Below are positions 22,524-35,546 of a stretch of DNA of 64,000 nucleotides, piece after piece (position 1 is the first letter of the stretch; each line of letters begins with the position of its first letter). The translations under genes were made by a program, and so were the position numbers. The notes below the pieces were generated by a model. That model saw nothing but the letters and a program-made list of their open reading frames with translations, was not told the origin of the DNA and did no database searches. This DNA is from Moniliophthora roreri (lineage: Eukaryota; Basidiomycota; Agaricomycetes; Agaricales; Marasmiaceae): positions 124,001-188,000 of the forward strand of contig LATX02000209.1 in the NCBI GenBank assembly GCA_001466705.2, written 5' to 3'.

Positions 22524-23149
22524 ATCATAATTCCGAGAGTGTACAGGTGTTAGGAGTATTCACTCGGATGTCCAATTGCCTTAATTGCTTCGGAACGTAC
22601 GAAGAAGTCCTCTGTAAATGTATCTCTGAGTGGGGATCGCCAAAGATATCAGTCTGTATGTATTTTGCAATGAAAGTTCGAGATCGTCGAGAGGCCGATT
22701 GGGTATATCTTCCAGGCAGGGGCCTCTTTGCAGGCCGAAATTGTCTTAGCATCTAGTGGCTCGGGGGATGCCAGGAACATGTAGAAAAGAAACCCAACGA
22801 CACTGCTTGCATTGTTAAGGCCATCGAGAGTTAGATAGAGTAACTCATTTCCTCCTGTTTCCTCGTGCATCGCCTTGAATTTGTGGACAAACACCATGAG
22901 CCTCCGGTAGACGTTAGAGACATTAAGAAAAACGCTAGAGAAAAGGAACACCGGTATACGGAATTGGACATCACTTATCATATCGTCCTTCTCGTTTTTG
23001 GTCTTGACCTATGCTGTCAAGAAAACCCACAAGGCCGCTTTTGACGCTGTCTGGGATTTCGGACAATGGTCTCCAAACGCTAAAATTCTTCTGAGAGGAC
23101 ACCACCCAATTATCATTACGAACTCCGTATATGAAAGTACATACTCTGA
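22524..23149. other. intergenic with unassigned hydrophobic frame
   Basis: Between convergent 3' ends. The minus-strand frame 22649-22981 is partly hydrophobic (SSVFLNVSNVYRRLMVF, then NNASSVVGFLFYMFLA). I cannot assign it to a family or link it to neighbouring exons. Confidence 0.35.
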
Positions 23150-25288
23150 CTACCGAAACGCATCGCTCATTTCAACATCGAGGATATTGAAATCATCTGC
23201 GTCCATGTCATTATCACAAACGTCAACATCCATATCGGCCAATATAGGGCATAAATCCATTCCTGGATAGCGTAGTCAGTACCAGGAAGACACATCGAGA
23301 CAAAGGACTTACCCTCAAGGACCTCTTCGAAACGGAGTGTGTCACCAACAACTTCGAGGATTGGATAATGAAGTGACTGCGAGAATGCCACCGTAGAGGG
23401 ATCAAAGCCATGATGTCGTTGAAGTCTATCTATAGCCATATAAGCTCTTTCGTCCCATGAGTCGTGCCATATTGATATTTGAGTTGCGAACGTAGGAAGC
23501 CCAAGAGACGCACGTAAAGCATCCGACATCTCTCTCTGTCCCAATGCGTCAGAAGACCAGTAGTATTTGGGTGTACGGATCCACTCGTTCCAATTCATCT
23601 CATCTGAAGGCTGGGGAACAGGTCGAACGAATAGGTAGACAGGATTATCGAATGAAACATCCACATTTGTAGCTGGGTTGGTATCTTCAACCTCAGGAAG
23701 GAGATATAGCCAAAAGGTATCGAATAAAGCTGGTATGGATCAAGGTGAGTATAAGCACGGCATTATGGGCTTGATTGCTTACCGTACTTCTCGTATTCAT
23801 ATTGCGGAGTACGGAGGCGACTGAAGATGTGACTCGCTTGCGACAGCCATGCTTCCCATAATTTCTGCCGTACCTCTGACGGGCGCAGCTCATATCTCAG
23901 TTGTATGCATTCTGCTTCCTGAATACTGCTTGATCGGAATGCAAGCCTTCGCACCCTATCAGTCAAAGATATAACATGATTGACTCGCAAATACCTCACT
24001 GTACCATCGGTCATCACTGCCTGACCGTCCACTACGGATTCCGGGAAAAATGTCACTAGACACATCTCATAATGCCAACCTTCCTTGACACCCGGCCACT
24101 CAGCGACTACATCGAGAGAATCGTTATAGATTGTGCCAGGCAGAGATGATAACAAGCAAAGCTCCTGGTCATCCAACCATTGTTCCTTCCCTCTGTCGCA
24201 ATATCGGATTCCTTGGAGAAAGCTTTGAGCAGAGAGCGTTCTAATCAGGTAGTCAGTGATTGCACTCTCGTCCTGGAAGGTGCTAATAGGCATTGCGCAT
24301 TCACGAGTGCTGATAATGGTGTCCGTGGAGTGGACTGAATAAGAACGAGTCGGAGAAATCTCAATGAAAGGTCCTATTCGTAACGCCCCGTTCCGGGGGT
24401 CAATCCACAAGTCACCCAAGTCCTACGCAGTTTGGTCAGTGAATCTGCATATCTCAAGGTGATTGGTCATACCTCGACTCCGCTACATTCTATCGGCATT
24501 GTTCTGAACTGCGAAGGTTTCAGCATACGGTGCGGAAGCACGAGCAGCTAATCGTTACCTGCTGTATGAAGTACGTGTACAGAAGTGAAGAGAAATCGTT
24601 CTGCACGAAAATGTTAGCCACAGGGACCAGCGCTATAGAAAATGCGGTATGAGCGAGTCATATCGCGCAATACATGTGGGTATCTCACCATCATAGAATA
24701 TCAAAGCCGGAAAGGTGGAGTTATTGTACCCAAACAATTGCGCTACGTGGATATCCCTGGTGGTGAATGTTGATGGCTAGAGTTTTCCGTTCAAAAGCCG
24801 ATGCTTACCTTCCTCGAGAGAATTTCTGGAAATCTTGTTTGAAGGCCTTTGCAAGCAAGTTGAACGAGTTATTATGGTAAAACTAGGGATTTTCAAAGAT
24901 ATCCAACCTCAAAAGCATCTTGACCATGATATCCAACGTGTAAATACTCGGCGTCCTTGTCTTCGCCCGAGACACGAGCTACGCTGATGATGCGATGAGC
25001 GGCTATTCTACTCCATTCGAAGGCGTCTCTCGCAGCTATCGTCTTGCCGATGAGCCTTTTCAGATAGATTTTACCAGTTGGTACTTGTGAGTACTGGAGA
25101 CAGTGTCAATAAGGATCTGACAAAGCGGAAATTTGCAGTTAACGCACCTCGTCCCATATTGTTCGTTTTTGTGCTTTCTGAACCACGTATTGCTGCACGA
25201 CATTCTCATAGAAATGGTTATGCTGATCTCCTGCTACGTTTGTGAAGTTTCCGCCCCAGATAGAACTGTCTTGAATGCTGAAAGCCAT
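23150..25288 (-). CDS. uncharacterised Agaricomycete protein, nine exons
   Basis: Exons 25288-25148, 25093-24938, 24882-24809, 24756-24689, 24632-24559, 24508-24473, 24422-23783, 23729-23313 and 23262-23150 join in phase to 572 residues with no stop. The N-terminus has SSIWGGNFTNVAGDQHNHFY. Other notable segments are DIHVAQLFGYNNSTFPALIF, DALVPVANIFVQNDF, DLGDLWIDPRNGALRIGPF and YPILEVVGD. The C-terminal tail is very acidic (DVCDNDMDADDF). As I recall, proteins of this layout are common in Agaricomycetes and have no known function. No signal peptide or clear membrane segment was seen. Junction phases strongly support the model; function is open. Confidence 0.72.
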
Positions 25289-25642
25289 GGCTTTGAGACG
25301 AGAAGCTGGAATGGTAGTACAAGCGTGCCTGGAGGGCAGTGCAGTGTCATTGTGCGTGACGTATGGCTGGCAGTGGTAACGGTCCATCGTGATCGCGCCT
25401 TTCTTCAACCTCAGAAAGCCGACTCCTCTCTGCAGCCTTCGAAGGATTCTATCTACTTATACCTCGGAACTTTTCGCCTCCCAGGCGAACGGAAGGGGCT
25501 TTAGTCTACTCTCAATGTGGGAAAATGTCCCAAAATTGCCCGCATTTTCCCCTTCAAACTTCTTTGACCCTCGGCGAGTCGGATGGCATACGGTATTATA
25601 CGGGGTATTATACAATATAGGGAATCGGGATCATATACTTTT
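25289..25642. other. intergenic, probable promoter of the uncharacterised gene
   Basis: Between the start of the nine-exon minus gene and the stop of the next minus gene (KRE6-like). It should contain that promoter and the upstream gene's terminator. No specific motif identified. Confidence 0.4.
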
Positions 25643-28255
25643 TTAACACTCCCCAAGGAACTTGTTCTTGGGCCATGGTTGCTTGTAACCGTCAACCCAA
25701 GTGGTGAGATTCGGGTTGATATAGGACTATTTTCCGTGCCTGCTTCAGCCGGGGGTAAGCTATGAGCTTAGAAAAGCGCACCTCGAGATACTCTTCAATA
25801 TATGCCTTGGTGGGGAAATCCTTGGGATCACAGCCAATATTGATTTCATCCTTGCGCTGATACACACGAATCCAATCAACATTCATGATCGCAGGGAATA
25901 TTAGGTGCTCGAAGTCAACACCACCAAAATTGTACGAAATGCCCAGGTTAGCAATGATGTACTGCGCGACGAGAGTGAGCAATAACTCGGTAGATCTAAT
26001 TGGATGCACACACCATTGGCTCCTGCGGTATGGGTCTGGCAGAAATCTCTGCTTTGGGGTCGGCAGCAGTTGCTTTACCATTCATCGCCCACACTTTCTT
26101 GCCATCTGATATCCATGTGATGTACTGGAAGGAGGGGGCTAAGCAAGTAGCATGAAGAAATGCATCAAGGACTTACACCCTCGTCGTATCCAGGTCTGTA
26201 CTCAAAACCAAATACCGAGAAGCAGTTGTCATCGAGTTGATAGCATTTCTGTTCTATCAAGACATCAATTATAGGATGACGAAGGAGGAGGACAGACCCA
26301 TACCCGTTTTGGAAACACAAGAAGTCGCCTGCTGATATGGACCCCCAAGATAGGTATTGAGTTCGGTTATGGTGTCGTCGTAGATATCATATGTATCACT
26401 TGTGTTGAACCATTTGTGTTCGTCGTTAAAAGGCTACGACTATGAGTCAGCCACCTGAAATCTTAAAAGAAGAGGATGTACGTACTGCCCACTGACATGA
26501 TTGGGATACATGGCCCACTCCATCCGACACCTACACACTGCGGTAAACCCTAGCTCAGAATCTCCAAGCACCTACACACCTGAGCCTCGAAAATGTCAAT
26601 TTCGGGTGCCGCTCGACCCACGTACGATCCATCGCGATGAATAGGTCCAGGATGACTCTCGCCTGGGCATGTGCATCTCTATCAAGACGTCAGCCTTGAT
26701 GAAAGGTTAGATACTAGTAAACGTACTGAGAGCCTTTGTCCCGGCAGGAACGAGAGTGCCTCGTCACTGGTCGGACCATTTTTCCTTGAAGTTGCTGGAA
26801 GACCGTTCATAGTCTGATTCTTCACGGTTCCAACGTCGCATGCATCATATGAATATGGCCACTGCAGGTAAGAAAAGGGTTTAGCTAGCGTTCACGGGTA
26901 GGTGCAAATAACGCACCGTTCCGTCAAGACTAGCTCCGAACCCAGCTCTGCCTGATATAGCTCAGACCTTATACCGGATATCTGAAGTTGAGCAACACTC
27001 ACCCAGGTTTCCCATTGTCCATATTGCTGGCCACAAACCAAGGACATTGTGCGTGCCAGGTAGAGTCACAGAGGAGACGATCAATCCTCCCGTGAAACAG
27101 AATTTGTTCCACGTTGACATCATACCACCTTCGTAGTCCATCCCGTGGGTCTTCTTCTTCGACAGCGTGATTTGGAGCGAGCCATTGACAGTCGTTAATG
27201 CCGCTGGGTCGTACCTGTAGGGGATGAGTTATGAAGAGGTATACCGGGGTCTCACATACCATTCCAGGTTATTCGTCTATGACAGATGCTCTCATTAGTG
27301 CAAGAAAATATAAGAGAAGTTTTCCTTACACCCCAGTAGTGCAGATCCACAGCTTCCCAGTAAGGATCGTCCCCAGGATAGAAGGTCCGACCGTCAGTGT
27401 TGAATTCATCACTAAATATGAGCTGCAGCTCGGTCCCGTCCTCATAAGAAGGAAACGTATAAGCTTCCTGCGGCGTATCTAAATCGATGAGACCCCAATT
27501 GCCCGGCATAGTTGCTACCTGAAAACGAGTTGTCAGCTTTCGATGGGAGATGATCGTAGAGCTTTATGGCTACTTGGCCTGTCGCGTTGACGCCGAACGT
27601 TTCGGCATGGTCTGTTGTGAGATAAAGGACTATGGGGTAGTCAGCACTGATAATGAATGAATTTCAGGACAGGGAGTAACACTGAACGAGAACGAATCTT
27701 ACAAGAGTGACATGAGCCCCGTCATGAGAAGAAATAGACATCCTAAATTTTCAATGCCTCGCGCGGAAAAAATAGTGCCTCCACCATCATTCTTCATGTC
27801 CCTTTTCGGATCGGGAGTGTGTAGGTGGTCATCGGGGTCCACTGCAGATAAATCGTTGCCCCATGCATGAGGATCAGGTGGGAGCGAGTACTACAAACAA
27901 GTGAAAGTGTAAGTAGTGAGATGTGGGGGGTTGTAATCAATTCACCTTGTCAGAAGCGGAAGCCTTCAATTGAGCAAAGAGGCGGTCATAAGAATGAGAA
28001 CCCATCTAAATGTATGATGCGCTGTAAGTGCTAGCATTCATGCTTGAAAATAGTAAGCCATACCTTGTTCAGAACTTTTTGAACCTTGGGAGAACGTGTT
28101 TGGTAACCGTCCGGCGATTGAGGAATTATGAAGAGAGTGTTAACTGAAGGAGCGTGACGGTGAGAGGGTGGTGATTCAAGAAAGAGTACAGGTTCGGTAA
28201 TCTGTTTTATAGAATCCAAAACCAACGCGCCCGTAACCATGGTTCTTTGATACAT
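25643..28255 (-). CDS. KRE6: KRE6/SKN1-type GH16 beta-glucan biosynthesis protein
   Basis: Secretory-pathway type II membrane protein needed for beta-1,6-glucan of the cell wall, glycoside hydrolase family 16. Sixteen exons join in phase: from the start to 28064, then 28005-27946, 27890-27703, 27646-27574, 27518-27330, 27276-27260 (17 nt), 27214-27003, 26951-26917, 26861-26727, 26678-26580, 26530-26486, 26433-26304, 26253-26177, 26124-26014, 25961-25782 and 25726-25643. About 608 residues. A cytosolic N-terminus (SYDRLFAQLKASASDKYSL) is followed by one membrane segment (NLGCLFLLMTGLMSLL). The family block FSDEFNTDGRTFYPGDDPYW comes next, then the catalytic GH16 motif PEIDIFEAQ, both acids present. 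The C-terminus is NPNLTTWVDGY. An ATG at 28240 is an alternative start, and the first exon is the least certain. Confidence 0.88.
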
Positions 28256-29059
28256 ATGGTCGGCACACGTATATCAAGGAGTGAGAATCACTGTAAGCGA
28301 TTGGTAGTGTACGCCACTTCCGCGCCCTCCAGGCTCCTTCCTCCTGCTAGGAACAACCATCGGTAGAGATAGCTAAGTATCACTTCCCGAACGCTGGCAG
28401 CTTCTGCAGTGCTTTGACTCTTAGCAAGGATTGAAGAGCCTGAAGAAGCGAGGAGATGCTCCATAAATAACATCTGTTGTTGAACGACTCGCATCAATGA
28501 CTATTTCACAAATTTCACGATTCCCGGCGCGACAGACGCCGCTTGAATTTTGTAAGATCGTCAATACATGGAGCAGAACGTAAACGTACTCAAAAATTCA
28601 CTCCCCAACACTGGATCCTTCACTGGAGTCCACTCCGAGAGCTCCAGTTCATCCCGGGGCCGAGGTTATTACGGGAACTTGAACATTCTAGAGTCAGCTA
28701 GCAAAGCCCACGACCATCGAACAGGCGTATGAACACATTATCGGTGGAAGAGAAGCAACAGGACGATTGGAAGAAGACCGGATCTGCGGATAGGGAGACA
28801 AAAAGAGGCAAAAGAGGCTTTATTCGGATTTACGATTGACATTTCAGGCCCCGGCACGATTCACACGGCTCGCACGCATATGTGCCGGTAGCGCTTGACG
28901 AGTATGTCACAGGCCTACCTTCAGACTGGATAACTTAAAGAAGATACACGGCGAAGTGTTTGGGTTCAGGTCAAGATGTTATTATTAGGATTTTAATTAA
29001 TCAAACAACAAATTGTATGGCCATCGAAAACACTGAACACCACCGTTGCATCTCTGCGC
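28256..29059. other. intergenic
   Basis: 5' flank of the KRE6-like gene and 3' flank of KGD2. A short minus frame at 28288-28497 could be a missed first exon of the KRE6-like gene but shows no family similarity. Nothing else recognised. Confidence 0.4.
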
Positions 29060-30906
29060 TTATGCAGAGGTGAGCAACATCTTTCTAGGATCCTCAAGGT
29101 AGTCCCTGACTTTCACTGGGAAGGGAAACAATCATCAACGAGCAAGCACAATGAAAAATCAGCAGCCAACTTACCGAGGAAAGTCGTAGCCTCCCTGCCG
29201 TCTAGTAACCGATGGTCGTAGGTGAGGGCGATGATCATGATTGGTCGAATCACGACTTGGCCGTTCACAGCGACAGGTCGGTCCTTGATTGTGTGCATAC
29301 CCAACACAGCAGATTGTGGCAGATTGATGATGGGGGTACCGTACAATGAGCCAAAGACGCCGCCATTCGAGCTGTGAAGAACATCAGAGATTGTCACCAT
29401 TGACAACGCGAAAAACGTACATGGTGAAGGTGCCGCCGGCCATGTCTTCGATGGTAAGCTTACCATCACGAGCCTAGAAGGCATTTTTTAGTTGAGAAAG
29501 TGCTAGGCCAACCACTAGGTAACGTTACCTTCTTTCCGAGATTGGCAATCTCCTTTTCAATATTCAAGAAACTCATGCTCTCAGCGTTTCGCACAACAGG
29601 AGTGACGAGACCTTTGGGAGTGGCAACTGCAACGCTCAGGTCAACGAAATCGTGGTATACAATCTCGTCGCCTTCAATGTAGGCATTAGCCGCAGGGATC
29701 TCCTTCAAAGCCAACGTGCACGCCTTGGCAAACGCGCTCATGTATCCGAGCTTGATGCCATGTTCCTTGAGGACGTCGTCCTTGTACTTCTTGCGGAATT
29801 CAATAAGAGAAGACATATCAATCTCATTGAAAGTGGTGAGGGAGGCGGCAGCGTTCTGAGACTCCTTGAGACGCTCGGCAATACGGAGACGCATACGGTT
29901 CATCTTGACCTGGGGGAAAATGAGCGACTCGGAAAGAGCTAATATGGTAGACACCTACTCTTGTCTCATTCCGACTTCCGGCGACAGGAGCAAGTGGTTT
30001 TGATTCCGACTTGGGCTCTGACTTGGGTTTGTCTGACTTGGGCTTCTCTGGCGAATCCTTCTTTGGACCAGAAGTGGTGTCCAATTTCTTCTGTTCTGAG
30101 GCAACTTTCTTCTCGCCTTCACTAGGTGAAGGATCCTTTGGCAACTGTTTGTCGACCTGCTGGTCTTTAGGCTCCGCTGGATCAGATTTCTCGCCTTTGC
30201 TTTCCTCTTTGGGTGCGGAGGCTGGAATCCATTTAATGAGTAAAAATGTCGCGCGTGGAGATGAATAACACACATTCCGATGATGCTTCGCCCTCTTCAA
30301 GTACGAACAGGTCTTGACCAACGGTAACGGTATCCTCCTCATTTGCCAAAAGTTCCTTGATGACACCAGATTTTGGAGCGTTAACGGAGACATCGATCTG
30401 AAAGTAGACGGGTCAGAAACCCTGCGTCTGATAATGCGGGAACCACTGAGACTCGTGGGTGAGGGAGTTCAAGAACAGAACTCGACAACACGGAACATCT
30501 CATAGTTATAGAGAGCGAGACTCACCTTGTCAGTCTCAATTGTTGCGACTTCCTCATCGGCAGCTACAGAGTCTCCCACTTGTTTTGACCAAGACTTGAG
30601 GGTTCCTTCTGTGATTGATTCGGCCATTTGCGGTACCTTGACAGTCTCCGCTGAGAAGAGAAGTATCCTGTTAGTTTTGCTCCACCATCTAGAACCAAAA
30701 GGCTCACCCTGCAGAAGACTTGACGAATGGAATTTGGCACGTTTAACATGTACACCAGCGGCTTTCCTGTAAAGGATCTTGTCAGAAATACTTTCAATGA
30801 CACCCCTGCTGTCTCACCATCCGGCTATTGCGGTTGGTCCACGAAGGTACTTGGGGCTGAGCATGCCACGACCCCGCGCAACAGCGATTATTTGCTTGGA
30901 AAGCAT
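29060..30906 (-). CDS. KGD2: dihydrolipoyllysine succinyltransferase, E2 of 2-oxoglutarate dehydrogenase
   Basis: Mitochondrial TCA-cycle enzyme moving the succinyl group from lipoyl-lysine to CoA. Nine exons join in phase to 448 residues: 30906-30818, 30766-30708, 30650-30526, 30397-30274, 30221-29959, 29909-29529, 29473-29421, 29371-29175 and 29115-29060. A basic N-terminus without acids ([14 protein letters not shown]) fits a mitochondrial targeting peptide. The lipoyl domain has the modified lysine in [19 protein letters not shown] Lys/Pro/Ser-rich hinge encoded by one exon follows. The catalytic domain ends with the His-Asp motif in [14 protein letters not shown] and the tail [13 protein letters not shown]. 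The E3-binding domain is absent, as usual for KGD2. Length is normal. Confidence 0.93.
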
Positions 30907-31772
30907 GATGGATAGAGAGAAAGAGAGACGATTCACGTCTAAATGAGATAGATTGTTATGGAAGGTTGCGTTGTGCCAGCGTTATGCATAAAACTGCCAG
31001 CGCGATGTAATTCGTTTGGTCTGGTTTGTCCACAATCCCCGTATTTTCTTCGTTCCGGCCGGTCCACCTCTTCTCCGTCTAACCTTACATGCTTGCCATC
31101 GTCATGGAAGGACCGGACTCAGGTCTGTCCAACGGCATAATAGCCACCATATCCAATGCAAGTCACCATTTTCAGAGCTCATCTCAAAGAGAAACTGCTC
31201 GCGCACCATATATATGGGTTTTCGACGTTCCAGGATCTACAAAGTCCGGGGTCCAGCCGATTGACCAATGTTTGCACCTTAGGGCTTCACTTCCTGACAC
31301 TCCACAACCAAAGGAACACTTATCGCCAAATACGCAATTCTCTTATTCGAGTTCACACTTGAAGTGTCCCCAAGGAGAATTTAAGCCCCGCATTACACAC
31401 GTTGGAGATCTGTGGACTCTTTACACTAGTATCTCATCATTTCGCCCGCATTGTTGAGTGACTCGGGAGCTTCAGATAATAGGGCTGCGCACTTCCTAAA
31501 GTTCCGCCACTAGTATCGAACATTTAATCCTGGTAGCAGGAAGACTATGATAGTGCTGGTAAGTAGAGGTTACAGCGACGGATAGATTTATGGACAAGGT
31601 GCTTCAGCGCTCTGCGCCGAGATACCGACATTACTATGTACTGTACTTGTATTTACACGATCTCTATGTAGCGAAATAGATACAACAGCCTAAATCCAAT
31701 AGCATATGAAAGAAAAGGATGCGAGTGAAATACCAAAGAGGGTAAAGTAATATCCTCAAAGTTGTTTACCAA
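30907..31772. other. intergenic, KGD2 promoter region
   Basis: Holds the KGD2 5' flank and the 3' flank of the next minus-strand gene. Several short plus-strand frames are present, none convincing. Confidence 0.4.
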
Positions 31773-34700
31773 CTATCCTCGCTGCAGCCATCCGACATCT
31801 AATCCGGTCATGATGCGCATGTCATCCGGGTATGTTCTGTTGCTCTCCTTCAACAGGACTGCCAGGCGTTGACATGTATCCATGGGGTAAAATAGATACT
31901 CTGCTTGAGGAAATCCGGGATATTTGTCCAGGACACTGGAGAAGGCGTTGAGAGAATGCGTCACAAATTAGAGCTAAGGAACTTTACGTTTTTAAATCCA
32001 GCTTCCCTTCCGAAGGTCCTAAGAGTTTGAACAACACCTTGGCTACGCTCATCGAGGCGCTCCTGGGGATAGCATATGGCCGTTGAGCAGCATATCCAAT
32101 GTGCATGCTTGGTTTGAACAACCATATCTGATTTGAGCATGTTAGTAATGTGCGAAGAAAGAATACTCTCGGGGCGCACCAGGATGCGAGGTCGTTCGTC
32201 TTCTTCATCAGATAGGACAAAACGATACGAAGCGTGCGCTTGTACGAATTCGGTCATGTCCTCGACAATGAACGCTGACAAGGGGATTTTTACAGGTCTA
32301 GAAGAGAATAGTTGAATTATGAGGCATTGATAGTTGGTGCGCGCAATACTTACTCCGCCGTAGGGCTTACTGGTCGAACAGAATACTTGAGTATCCTGTA
32401 TACAGTCATCTTGTCTTGACCGCTTTCATGTTCTTGGCATCTACCAACAATGGCACCACAAAGACATCGAACCACCCGATGATTGTCGTCTTTCTGCAGT
32501 CGTACGGTTAGCTCATGCAAGATGGAGCAGAGAAGAAAAGAGAATTGTGGCCTCAAATGTAGCTCCCGAGATTTGGACCTGCATGACACGAGAGTTGTTT
32601 TTACGAGTACCTGAGTGGCGTGACCACTTTTAATCTTGGACGCTTTGTATCAACCGGTGAAGCAGCCGTCTCAACCTCAACCAGAACCAACCTCCCCTTC
32701 GGGCGGGGTTCGGTTCGATGGAAGGAACAGTCTGCCGTTGGTAAGTTACCCAACGCCGGTCTTCTTGATCGTCCGATATGAATGCAGACAATGAGTGTGA
32801 GGTACTAACCTTCGGAGCTTCCGGTGAGTGAATGTTATCGTGGGTCATGGCTGACTCCTCGAACAAGATGTAACTTCCTCCAACAAGTGCTTGACCTGGT
32901 TCGGGCCAGAACCCATTCCGGGTACGTTTCACGACATCCTCATGTAGCTTCTGTCCAGAGTGACACATCCAAGCGTCAACAAGTTCTTCCCAGTGCTCTG
33001 AGGGAAGATCCCTATAGGTAGCCACCTTTGAGGATTGAATAATGGGAAGGGAGCACGAGGCGCAGATAAAGCTCGTTGGTTTGTCCTGCGACAGTTGCGT
33101 CGCATCAAGTAATGGCCTTTGATCAGGTAGCGAGATTGAGCTTATGGAAGGTAGAGTGGCAAGTTTGATCTCGTAGTGTCCACTTTGAACTTTGACTTCC
33201 TTCTTGCCAGGTGCTACTCGTCCCGGTAACAACAGAGGTAACGAGGTATTAGGTCCGCTCTTTATTATAAGCCGGTCACCTTCGTCAGAGAGGCTATCAG
33301 TAAAAGAAGGAAGAACTTCCACTTCGATGTCGACACCAGCCTGAGCACCGGTGACCGTGAAGAAGACCAGTATGTGTTGCAACGTCTCGTGATGCTCAGC
33401 GAGGTAACTGACCTCAAACGTCGCTGGACAGCGATTAGCATTTGTGCTTTCGAAAACCGTACGGACAACTTACTTGCAGACTGTACTACTGGTACGGAAG
33501 TACTGGCTTTCGCATCATTCAGATTTGACTTTGAGGAGGAGCTGCGAAGCCATGCAAGTGGCGGGGCAGAGATACTTCGATCTCGGCTTTTCTTTTTCAA
33601 CCGGGAAAAGGTGCTGGGAGTTGGGGAAACGGGAGACGGGTTGAGCTTCGCCATGATATGAGGCGGCGGAACCTCCTTCACGAATTCAGGAAGTGTCAGC
33701 AAAGCCCGGGGATCCTGAAGTCGCAGTACATCAGGCGGAACAGCCTCACGTATGAACTCGGGTAGGGTGAGGAGTGCGTTTGGATCTTTGATTTTGGGTC
33801 CCAGAACGGCATCCTGATTATGCAGCCGTCCTGCGCTGGAATGTTCCGCCAGTTGCTCCACGAAGGCCTCACGCTGATGAGATATGGATAAGATTGGGGA
33901 ACCAGTGCAATATGTGCGAAATTCACCTTGGCATTGTCTCGCTGCTGAGCTCGTTCCAGGCGTGTCTTCATCCCACCATCGAGAATAACCGACTGATCCT
34001 TCAATGTCCGATCGGAAGCCTTGCCTATGAGCTCGAGCATTCTCTCCAATTCTCGAATATCCCCCTCTTGTTGTTTCTGCTTCCCGCGGGCCGTCGGCAT
34101 GAGAGTCTGCTTCCCTTCCAGCCGGGCCTTCTCCATTTGCTCCAGCTTGGACGTTTTGAGTTCTACCCGCTGATTATGCAGCTGTGGAGCGACCAAATAT
34201 AACCTATCAATCGCCATCGTGACTGCTTCCAAGTCGAGCCTCCGCTTTTCGCTGAGTTGCCCAGCAGGAATCACTGGTGAACATGTAGTCTGTGTCCGGG
34301 ATTTTTCGACTGGAGAAGTGCGTGTTTCATCATCGTAATCCGGCAACTTCTCGTCATATCCGGCGGGATCGTACTGCGGCGGCATATGGTCTGCATGGAA
34401 CCGAGGTAGTTGCTCAGTTCGTTCCCGACACATGCCGACGACAGTCTCCAGCTCTTCGTCAATCCTGCTCCAGAGCAATGCAGCCTCAACAGCAACTACA
34501 GGCTTGGACCCAGACGGAACAAAATCCTCCTGCTGAGATGTTAGGCGTTCCACTTGGAAGTCGCTGAGTTGGCGTTTGAGTGTGTCGAAGAGATTATCGG
34601 ACGGCGCGGGGTGTAGAGCATTGAATGAATGCGAATGAACCATCTGGCGTCGTGGAGAAGATATGGGCGAAGCGCTGATGATGAGAGAAAGGCGATTGAG

Positions 34701-35357
34701 ATGTGAGAGCAGGGAGATAAGTGTCCGAATGAGTTCAGCGTCGGAAGAGTCGAGAATAGATGAAATGTCCTCCACACGAGCATGGAGCTCGTTTATGAGT
34801 TCAGTGTCATTTTGCGACGAAGAAATTTGAACCATGTCTCCATCCTGAACTTTGCTTCGCAGGTTTGAAAGAAGGGTCTGGAGTGCCGAGGAAGAGGAGT
34901 CGAATTCCATGAGAGGTGCGGCTGAACTCTGGGGGCTGGGAGGCATAGAATGCCGCCGTTCTGGAACGATCGTCTTCCAACTCGATGGTCCCGACAGCAA
35001 GTTATTCAGCGCCATTAAACACGTTCGTTCGACATTTACTATTGAGGGAACCAATTCATGCTGAATTATGGTCAGTGTTCTGGTTCAGAACCCCAAACTA
35101 ATGCAGAGACACACCAATTTCTCCTTCGATGACTCTCCATCCCTTTTCTGTGTCTCCTCCTTCACTGCCTGAGACGAGCTGGCTTGAGGTTCTTCACGAT
35201 CCGACGAAGGGAGCTGCCGTTGCTGCTGTTGAGCCTGGAAGGTATTCGAGGCCGTATCAATCTGAAGCCCATTCCTTGGAAATGGGGAAGGTATGGCAGA
35301 AGTCAGAAATGGGTTCCTCTCTCGACTTTCGGATTTAACTCTGGTGAGTGTCGCCAT
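31773..35357 (-). CDS. coiled-coil protein fused to HECT-like E2-binding (UBE3D/HECT_2) domain
   Basis: Eight exons join in phase: 35357-35115, 35060-33927, 33873-33474, 33423-32810, 32493-32354, 32297-32180, 32127-31988 and 31935-31773, 983 residues. Residues 1 to about 590 have no known domain. They carry Gln/Ser-rich and helical stretches (LEQMEKARLEGKQ, IRELERMLELIGKASDRTL) and two repeats of ALLTLPEF-REA/KEVPPP type. The C-terminal 390 residues are the E2-binding HECT-like family: GRVAPGKKEVKVQSGHYEIK, ICASCSLPI, YRDLPSEHWEELVDAWMC, GQALVGGSYILFEE, CLCGAIVGRCQE and KPSMHIGYA. Homologues bind cyclin-B-type E2 enzymes through these Cys and Trp motifs. The domain's first exon has no early Met, so it needs the upstream exons. 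The 316-nt intron (32809-32494) may hide another exon. Confidence 0.8.
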
Positions 35358-35546
35358 CGTCCCCAACCGTGTAGTGGGAGTAACGAGAACGAAGGGGAAG
35401 TGAAACCTTAGTAAGGAAGGTCGATCACACGTTTGGTCTAGACTTTTAGGGGTTTGGTAACTATGGACCCACTAGCTATAAGCGATTATAAGTGTAACCT
35501 ACACGTCAAAGTCCCGTACAACTACATAAATACAAGTATTCATCAA

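Noticed and set aside
22998..23270. Plus-strand frame VLTYAVKKTHKAAFDAVWDF as a gene end
   Set aside because: It overlaps the last exon of the well-supported nine-exon minus-strand gene and has no supported upstream exons.
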